This document shows, piece by piece, positions 57,063 to 64,000 of a stretch of 64,000 nt of DNA. Origin of the DNA: Moniliella sp. 'wahieum' (lineage: Eukaryota; Basidiomycota; Moniliellomycetes; Moniliellales; Moniliellaceae); the NCBI GenBank assembly GCA_003971905.1, contig RSEE01000030.1:196001-260000 (forward strand), written 5' to 3'. The position numbers and the translations under genes are program-made. Each line of letters begins with the position of its first letter. Position 1 is the first letter of the stretch. The notes beneath the pieces are model-generated. The model saw only the letters and a program-made list of their open reading frames with translations. It had not been told where the DNA came from and did not search any database.

Positions 57063-57539
57063 AAGATGCCTCCTTCGTACTTGGAAAGCCCGATCCAAGC
57101 AAGTACACGTGGAGGCAGCAATATTCCTCCGATTTCCAATTGCTTTTGGACAGTGTCACCTGCATTGACAGGTCATCTCGCTACGCCCCACATCTCGCCG
57201 GCGCCTCCTCCCCCCAAAGTGTAGAGGCGGCAACAAGATAAAAGCATCCCACACAGCCACTATCATTCTCTTCCTCTCGTTACGAACGTCGCTATATGGA
57301 CACAACCAGGCACGGGTGTGCCAAGTGAAAACGAATTCCTCTTCGGCCCAGAACAAATCAATGACTAGTGTCGATCGCCCCCTTCAAGCCTCAGCCTCAG
57401 CCCTCAGCGCCCTCAGAGCCTCAGCATGGCAAAGTCTGCGACGCTGGAGTGTAAAGAAAGGTACGAGGCGTATCGATCGCCAGTTCGCAGCACTGCGTAT
57501 AAATGCCAATGGTCCTGCGCGCTAGGGAGCTGGGGTGGG

Positions 57540-57581
57540 TTACCGATTACCGATTAGGCCTAAGGCCTTAGGCCTTAGGAG
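57540..57581. repeat. Heptamer array with core switch, ACCGAT to AGGCCT
   Basis: Five units keep a strict 7-bp register: ACCGAT-T twice, then AGGCCT-A, AGGCCT-T, AGGCCT-T, then AGGAGG. The four-base core changes within one array while spacing and the flanking A and T are kept. Confidence 0.9.
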
Positions 57582-57654
57582 GAATCGGACATGTCGTGCG
57601 ACATCCGGGAGGACTAAGCCCTGCCGGACAAAATCAGATGTCTTGTCTTCGCCG

Positions 57655-57690
57655 AACGTTCAACGTTCAACCGTTCAACGATCGTTCATC
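57655..57690. repeat. Heptamer array, AACGTT core
   Basis: AACGTT-C twice, then longer palindromic variants AACCGTT-C and AACGATCGTT-C. Confidence 0.75.
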
Positions 57691-58102
57691 ACGTATCATC
57701 ACGTGATGCATCGCGTCAACGTTGACCGCGTTGACCAGTACAAAAATATTTTGCCTCATCCAATCTCCAACCATGACGTTTTGCGGTATAGTACTCACTC
57801 AAAGATGCCAAACCCCATTATAGCTGCTGCTGCTACTCCTCTCTCCATTGTCAACGCGGGCACTCTACTCATTTCCAACGCGGGCCGAACCTTGGCAGAG
57901 ATGGGGCCCAACGGGGTAGATTTCAAATAGGGACGGGAGTTCACATGTCACATGAGCGCAAGAAATAACTAATGACGCCTCCCAAAGACCAACTCAAAGG
58001 GTAAGGTGTTTGCAAGCGAAAAACAAAGAACGCGGGGGGTTAGGGAGAGGGGGAAGGGGGGGGAGGGGAGATGGGGGAAAAGTCCATGAAATAGGAGCCG
58101 GT

Positions 58103-59124
58103 TTACGGGTCCTTGATAGCCGGGCCGTTGGTGACCGAAGCGTGGGCGCGGCAGTTGGAGCTCGAGCCGGCGGGCTGGGCCGAAGGGGTGGGGTCGTTAC
58201 CCTGGTACCAGGTGCTGGTACCGTACACGCCCGGCGGGCTGCCCGACTCACCATCGCATTGCTCAAACGAGTCGCCGTACGAGGCGGGCTCGTTCCAGTA
58301 GCAGCCCATCTCGTCGTAAATGTGCGGGCACCATTTCCGGGCGTTGGCCGACTCGCCAAAGCAGGCACGGAAGCAGTACTCGTTGTCCGAGATGAAGGAC
58401 TGCCACTCGGGCAAACGCTCCCAGTTGCCCGTACGGGTGCGGCTGAACACAAGCCCACCCACCGGGTTGCCCGAGCCCGTGGCGCCGTGCGGGTCCAGCT
58501 CGCCACCCTCGTCGCCGCTTTGCACGTTGACCGAGGTAAAGTCGCCGTGGCCGGTGACCTGGACAAAGTCGGGGGTCTGGAGGAAGTGGGCACCGTGGAT
58601 GGTACCGTCGGGGATGAGACGCGTACCGTATCCCGACTGCAAAAGAGAGAATAAGAGAATGTGGGCATTAGTAGTGTCCTCCGTATAGGAGCGGTGGGGT
58701 AGCCTGGAAACCGCGCAGAGGGGGGAAGGGGAGGAGAGAGGAGAGACGAACCTTGGTGCAGTAACTAATCAGCGACGCCTCCTGGCCACCAATGGTGCCG
58801 TCGTCACCACCCTGGGCCTTGTGCGGGGCCCAGATGCAGAAGTCAAGAACACTGTGCGCAACGAGGAAAAAGGGATCAGCAACAGCGTGGAGGAGGGGGC
58901 GAAAGGGAAGGTGCATACCTGTTGATGTACGCGTTCTGGCAGTGCCCGTTGGGCGTCGAAGCGCCGTAGCGCTGGGTGCAGTCGTTCCAGCCAAACTGGC
59001 CGCCGGACGCGTCGACCTGGGCAGGCAGGTTGCCGGGGTCCTGGTACTTGCCGTTGTACTGGTCCTGGGCAAGGACCGTGGCGGAGCTCGCAGCGAGGAC
59101 AGAGAGGAGAGCGCGCAGTTGCAT
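58103..59124 (-). CDS. Secreted fungal glycoprotein, macrofage-activating-glycoprotein-like
   Basis: Three exons join cleanly: 59124-58919, 58851-58752 and 58636-58103, with GTATGC and GTTCGT donors and CACAG and TGCAG acceptors, giving 279 residues with no frame break. A signal peptide MQLRALLSVLAASSATVLA precedes QDQYNGKYQDPGN. The middle has NSVLDFCIWAPHKAQ and LISYCTK; exon 3 has SGYGTRLIPDGTIHGAHFLQ, QVTGHGDFTSVNV, DPHGATGSGNPVGGLVFS and CFRACFGESANARKWCPHIY with many Cys. The tail is Ser/Pro-rich, suited to O-glycosylation. I recall this layout from basidiomycete secreted proteins named macrofage activating glycoprotein; that name is from memory and the function is unknown. It is likely extracellular or wall-bound. 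Confidence 0.8.
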
Positions 59125-59887
59125 GGCCGGGGGAAGACAGAAGGAGGAGGGGGAGGCTTGGTGGTGATGGGGGGAGGGGAGCAGACGAGCAGGCGGGCTG
59201 GCGGGAGGGCAGAATATAAGGGGGCTGTGGCCGACGGCCTGCGCCGGCGCCGATGCTGAGTGTCAGGCTGAGGCGACGGAGCGCGACGTTCTTACCCCGT
59301 TGCCCCGGCGCAGACAGGCAGGCAGGCGGCAGGCAAGTGTCGGGGACAGGCCCACAGCGGCAGTGTGTGTGGACGGGTGCGCGCGGGCGGGCAGCAGCAG
59401 CAGGCGGCAGGACAGGCGCAGGCCACCATGCATAGTGCATAGCCCAACCCCAGCGGGTCCAAGAACAGAGACAGGGAGCAGGCGCTGCCCAGTGCTGCTG
59501 TGCTGCTGTGCCTGGGGCTGCGCGCGGCCGATTTTGGAAGGTCGGTGTCGATACGGAGGAGAGACGGCCTGGGGCGGATGTACTTACTTTCGAGGGCCAC
59601 CACTGCGTGCGATGCTACGTGTGGCCTGGTGGGACGCACCCCAAGTTTCAAGTTGAAGCTCCAGGTTAGTCAAGCTGCTTCCAGCTGCAATACTCCATGG
59701 CCACCAGGCGGCGGTGCGAACGGGACAGAGGCTTGGATGCAGGGTCGCCAGGGTCGCCTCTGCATGAGTTCGATGATCCATGGCTGCATGCCGCCCATCC
59801 CACACGCTGGCGCAGTGCCTAGTGCACCCCAAAACAATAATGCAGGATCATGATGATCGATGACTCACTGACTGGTAGTTGCTCGTT

Positions 59888-59930
59888 ACTAGTTACTAGC
59901 TCCTAGCTTTACTAGTTTACTAGCTAACGA
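59888..59930. repeat. Heptamer array, ACTAGT core
   Basis: ACTAGT-T, ACTAGC-T, CCTAGC, ACTAGT, ACTAGC-T, with spacers growing from one to three T residues. Confidence 0.7.
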
Positions 59931-60082
59931 TGGACCATGATCGATCGCTGATCGACGATCGTCCGCCGCGGGTTGTGTTTCCCAGCGGTTGGCGGCCTTC
60001 GGTGGTCTCCTTCAGCAAGATTACATGTGACAGGCAGCTCCTCGGCTCAGCGCCTCAGCTTCAAGCTCCGAGCTTCAGCTTC

Positions 60083-60109
60083 AAGCTTCAAGCTTCAAGC
60101 TTCAAGCCC
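60083..60109. repeat. Heptamer array, AAGCTT core
   Basis: Three exact AAGCTT-C units and a fourth with one change, preceded by looser AGCTTC words from 60060. Confidence 0.9.
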
Positions 60110-60825
60110 AGTGTTTGATGCTTAGTTTTGCTACATTGGCATGTCGCCCTCTGTCCTGCTTTGCACCCGCCGACGATGAATGGATCGGCATTGCGAGGTT
60201 CACGCGCCGCTGCTACATCATGCACTATCTGATCCCAGAGCGTCCTTGGCCGCATGGGTGGCAGGCGCGCGGGTGTGCTGTGTGTGTGCCAGCTCCGACC
60301 CCCCAGCACGGCTCCAGTCTCACCTGTCGCATCTAGTTGGCAGTCCTATCTTGGGCGGGGATCGTCGTCCGTGTCGCCTCGCCTCCGGCACGAGTGGCCT
60401 GCCGCTGCGAGCGCCGCGGATTGGATCTCACATCTTAGAGCTGCGAGCAAGCAGCTGCACTGCTGCGTGCGTGGGCTGCCTCGCCACGCACGGCAGCACT
60501 CTCCACCCTGGCCCCCTCGGGTTGGCGCGAAGCCGACGATGGGTGATGCATGATGCCTGCATGATCGCCATCCAGCAGCGCCAAGCTAGCGCTTCGCTTC
60601 TTAGTATTTGCGCGTATTCGCGCGGGAATTGCCGGCTGAAAATGGCCATGCCATTCGGGGGGGCATGCACGTGACAACCAACACGTACGACATACCCGTC
60701 GTTACGCATTCTCAGTATTCAGTTGTGCGTTACGAGGCCCTCAAGGGACCTACACCCTTCTCTGTTGGTCCGCCCCAGCAGCAGGTCCCAGCCTGTCTTC
60801 GTGCTGGCAGCGACGATCCTCGATC

Positions 60826-60942
60826 CACAGCCATTTTCCCCTCTTGTCCACCGTTCCATATAGCCCACCATCCTATCGCCCACGCTCCCCACCGTTCCAG
60901 CATGCAGCATAGGTTAAGATTCCATCATATTCAGTCTGTTGT
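60826..60942. repeat. Dispersed repeat, copy 2
   Basis: Same orientation as copy 1 at 12918-13085, with TCCACCGTTCCATATA, CCACCGTTCC and TTCCATCATAT in order and small indels between. Confidence 0.55.
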
Positions 60943-61166
60943 CATCACAGCCGTAGCAGGAAAGCATGGCAGTCAGTAGCAGGAAAGCGGGGACGGTGTA
61001 TCACCCACAGAGGTTCAGGTGGCCGAAAGGATGTACACAGCATTAGGGCGCATTTTCTGTACTTGTTGTCAACGACTGGTGCCGCCAGGGGTCCGCCCCC
61101 GGGGGGGTCTAGGGGTACAATCCCTTGGAGGTCTAAGGTCGACTCATGGTAGTTACGCCCTTGGCT

Positions 61167-63541
61167 TCATTGGTGGGTCCGAGCGGAGCTAGGGACGAGG
61201 AGAGGCCTTTGGTGGGGCGGCTGCACGTGTGGCAAGGCTGCGTCTGCACCGGCTTGGGCCGTAGTAACGTGTCTGAAGCTTCCGGAACTTAGGGACGGGA
61301 GGAGGCAGAGGGGGACAAAACACTGCCTCAACTGAGACTGGGAATCGCCGCGACCAAAGGAGGGCTCGCGCGATTGGACTGACGATGGCTGGAGGACGAG
61401 GTCGGAGGAGAAGTCGGACGCTAATAAGAGGAGCTGCCTGTACTGGATCAATTGGCTGGAAATGGGCAGGAGTCGGACAGGATAGACGGGAAGGCGAGAG
61501 GATGACGAGAATGGAAGGTGGGGGAAAAAGATCCCCATCAACCAGGGGTTCAGGCAGGATCAAAAGGGAAACGGATACAAGAGGGGGTGTAGAAAGGAAG
61601 GACATGTCAAGAGCGGGGTTGGTCGCCGCAGGCGCGACCGAGAAAGGAAAAAGGAAACGGGAGCGGGGCAACACGCGTCGCCACGGCACTGGAAGCTCGG
61701 TGGCCTTATTTAGGCCGGCCGACTTGGACTTGGGCGGGGGGCGACTATTGTCGCACGGAGCATGGCCCTTCGGCCACGATACTTAATTTAGCCAACCATC
61801 ATCACACTTGGTTGGCCCGCGGAGCACGCTCTACTAGGCATGTGCGGAGCAGGCGGGCCTTAGCATCGGTCGGACCATCTCGTGTCCGCCGCAGCCCGTG
61901 ACAATAATACCCGTCATGAGGCACTTGAGGTCTGATGGTTCCTTCTGCACATAAGCAGCATGCCTAAGGCTTGCTAACTGGGGTCCTGATCGATCATCCT
62001 GCCCCAGTTCCAACCGTTCCATTCCTCTATGGCCCGTTCACCTTCTACCACCACCCTTACGACGACTCCTTTAAGAAGTACGACGTGACACGTGCGATCA
62101 CTTGTGACAGGGGCTGTGACAGGGGCCGTGACATGGGATGTGACATGTGACGTGACATGTGACATGTGGCGCATCCCCAGGGGGGAACGCTGAGTTGAAA
62201 TGTGCAATGCGAGCCCGCAGCACGGTCGTCGGTACGCCGACAAAAGAGCGCGGCTGGAGAGACTGGCTCGCTTCTGCCGCCATGCCCAACACTCGCGCCA
62301 TTGCCCACCACCATCGCCACCACGCGGATCGACTTGGGATGGAATGTGCGACCGGTGCGGACGGGAAGCCATGCGATGCTTTTTGGCGGCCCCTGCATGG
62401 CCGCCTCCATCTGCCTCGCCGATTCTCCTGGGTCAGGGGCAACGGCAGAGGTGAAAGCCCCAGGCCAAGTGCCGGCGAGTGACCCAGCCCCCGTCCATGG
62501 TACCACAAGACCAAGTCAAAAAGGACCACCGGGCCACATGTCCACATGCCCAACCCAGACTTCCAAAAGGTACGTCGAACTGCACAGGCCAAACCTTGCT
62601 GGTTGGCGTTGTAACGTGCTATATCAAGGCGATGGGTGGTGATCGAAAAAAAAGTGATGGATTCTGGAAGCACAGACCAGAAGAAGGTCGATCGCTGCCG
62701 GAAACGGAGGAGAAGGGAGCTTGGCCCTCCTCCGTCAGAGAGACGGGGGAGAGGGATCAGGGTACTTGTGATGGTGGAGCAGCCCACACATGCAAAAGCC
62801 GTGTCAGCATCAAGGGGTGACATTTTCCCCCAGCGGAGCCTGAAAAGAGAATGCCCGGCATCTGGTCATCAGCGTCGGGTGCCCGATGGGAGGCCTGCCC
62901 CCGGCATTTCTTGGGATGGGAACACGGCACGACAGGACCCGACCGACCCAGTGTCGATCGCATTTGGGGATGGCAGAGGGGGTGAGGTGGCACGAACCAC
63001 TTCTGTGCGGACGATCTGTTGGGGACGAGGCAAGGTGCCAATGCGAGCCGCAACAATGCCGGCGACCGCCGCAAGAGGAGTGACCGGACCCAGTCGGTGC
63101 GAGCAGGCCCATTCAGTCTCGGTTGACGGTGGGGGCATGGACATTGTGTCGGTACTGTGGGGCGCATACATGTCCGTCGCAGATCATGGGCGCTCTTCAA
63201 CGGCCAACCCACGCTTCTCCTTACGTTGCGGTCAAGGTATGTTCCATCTCTCTTCTCCTCCTGTATTTCCACCGTGCTAACCCTTCCATTCCGGCCAGGT
63301 ACCCATGTCCAGGTACCCATGTCCTTCACGGCACGGCCTACCCTTTGGTTGGACCTCTGGCGTTCATCAACAAAGGCCAAGCAGAATGGAGGAGACAACC
63401 TACCTCCCCAAGTGGAGCCGTGACGGAGCACGATCCGTCGGCCTGGGCCGGTTTGGCCACCGTGGGAATTCAGGTCTTCGTCTGGCATTATCCACCGTGG
63501 GGCTGGGTTAAGGCCTGCGGGTTCGGCCTGGGGCCTGATGA
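61167..63541. other. Region without a supported gene
   Basis: A minus-strand frame from about 61600 (MSFLSTPPLVSVSLL) to 61189 is open and Pro/Ser/Arg-rich with no known motif. On the plus strand, 63188-63237 ends at a GTATGT donor and resumes after CCAG at 63299, a plausible small spliced gene with ALQRPTHASPYVAVK, unrecognised. A heptamer array lies at 62143-62167. Confidence 0.35.
62143..62167. repeat. Heptamer array, ACATGT core
   Basis: ACATGT-G, a short ACGTG, then ACATGT-G twice. Looser TGTGACA words extend leftward from 62103. Confidence 0.8.
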
Positions 63542-63759
63542 GGGCAGTGTGCTACCCGGCCTGCTCCGAGATACATGTCACACCGCACGGCAGCAGTCGA
63601 GGTAGCACAGTGTGCTGAAGCCGAGGCAGCGGCCTGAGGCTTGAGGGCAGTGTGCTGCCCGGCCTGCTCCGAGGCACATGTCACACCGCACGGCAGCAGT
63701 CGAGGCAGCACAGGTGCTGAAGCCGAGGCAGCGGCCTGAGGCCTGAGGGCAGTGTGCTC
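63542..63759. repeat. ~102-bp minisatellite, 2.1 copies
   Basis: Copy 1 is 63542-63644, copy 2 63645-63746, and a third begins at 63747. Each starts GGGCAGTGTGCT and differs by few changes. The repeat lies 137 bp before the gene that starts at the window edge. Confidence 0.92.
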
Positions 63760-63814
63760 CGCGCCGGTTGGGGCAAAAATGCCGCATATTGCCCAACGGC
63801 GGCGGGGGCGGGGG

Positions 63815-63823
63815 CATAAATAA
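63815..63823 (+). promoter_or_regulatory. TATA-like element of the edge gene
   Basis: CATAAATAA lies about 80 bp before the ATG at 63896. Confidence 0.5.
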
Positions 63824-63895
63824 CCCCGGATGGGTGCAAAACTTCTTGTCTCCCTCCCACCACCTACCTTCTCGAACCGCTCACCCAGTACCGAA

Positions 63896-64000
63896 ATGCT
63901 GCCCCTCCCGCCTCTGACCGAGTTCCAGTTCACCTTCCGCCTCTCTCCTCTGACCACGAGCCCGGGTCTGCCATCTAACTACACCCCCCCGCTACTGGCT
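63896..64000 (+). CDS. 5' end of a gene cut by the window edge
   Basis: An ATG after a TATA-like element and a C/T-rich leader opens 35 codons (MLPLPPLTEFQFTFRLSPLT) to the window edge. Too little is present to name it. Confidence 0.35.
   Translation, partial: MLPLPPLTEFQFTFRLSPLTTSPGLPSNYTPPLLA

Larger units (their letters stand above)
57063..58102. other. Convergent intergenic region with arrays
   Basis: It lies between the 3' ends of the GNAT and glycoprotein genes. Heptamer arrays occur at 57540-57581 and 57655-57690, CTCAG-type words at 57395-57425 and a G-run at 58055-58075. No gene is supported. Confidence 0.5.
59125..61166. other. Gene-poor region with arrays and dispersed repeat
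   Basis: The glycoprotein promoter lies at the left. Long GC-driven frames show no family features. Heptamer arrays lie at 59888-59930 and 60083-60109, and a dispersed repeat at 60826-60942. A C/G-run occurs at 61096-61107. No gene is supported. Confidence 0.5.

Noticed and set aside
2874-62167. Heptamer arrays as CRISPR or interstitial telomere repeats
   Set aside because: Units are 7 bp with no unique spacers, and cores differ between loci, so neither a CRISPR array nor one telomere repeat fits.

Overview
The window looks like a gene-dense stretch of a GC-rich fungal nuclear genome, most likely a basidiomycete yeast or yeast-like fungus. The lineage is inferred from fungal-type genes (MET5-type sulfite reductase, BEM1 scaffold, HSL1/GIN4-type kinase, an ECL1-like protein, a secreted glycoprotein of a type I associate with basidiomycetes), few short introns with GTRNGT donors and CTAAC/CTGAC branch points, and intron-bearing tRNAs. 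No bacterial operons, CRISPR arrays or plasmid functions are seen.

Layout. 0-9.2 kb, all on the minus strand: PWP1 (WD40 ribosome-biogenesis protein), a nitrilase and SET1 (H3K4 methyltransferase). 11-12.8 kb: an anion:cation-symporter-type MFS permease (+). 13.9-16.8 kb: BEM1 (-). 16.8-24.4 kb is gene-poor; it holds an element bounded by ~130-bp inverted repeats (18.2-19.8 kb), an AT-richer unassigned stretch, and a cluster of heptanucleotide arrays. 24.4-26.1 kb: an ECL1-like zinc-motif protein (+). 27.7-32.7 kb (-): a multi-pass membrane protein, an unrecognised conserved-looking protein and an F-box-like protein. 33.2-37.6 kb: MET5 (-). 38.7-43.7 kb: REV3, the DNA polymerase zeta catalytic subunit (-), sharing a 266-bp divergent promoter with an M1 aminopeptidase (44.0-47.2 kb, +). 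Then SKP1 (-), an HSL1/GIN4-type kinase (+), tRNA-Ile(UAU), a PWI/SR splicing protein, tRNA-Arg(ACG), a GNAT acetyltransferase (+) and a secreted glycoprotein (-). 59.1-63.9 kb is again gene-poor, ending with the start of a truncated gene.

Most genes are housekeeping and unrelated in pathway. SKP1 and the F-box-like protein could be SCF partners. BEM1 and the HSL1/GIN4-type kinase both serve polarity and the morphogenesis checkpoint. SET1 and PWP1 act in the nucleus and nucleolus.

Two patterns stand out. (1) Conserved genes are repeatedly broken by apparent single-base losses inside short homopolymers, while neighbouring genes are intact. This looks like uncorrected sequencing error, so many coding coordinates here describe a span rather than one clean frame. 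(2) At least 16 intergenic loci carry short tandem arrays with a 7-bp period that follow one grammar: A + four-base core (usually self-complementary) + T + one spacer base. The core differs from locus to locus (ACGT, CCGG, GGCC, AGCT, TCGA, CATG, CTAG, GCGC, CGCG). I know of no described element with this rule, and it is the best candidate for something new in the window.
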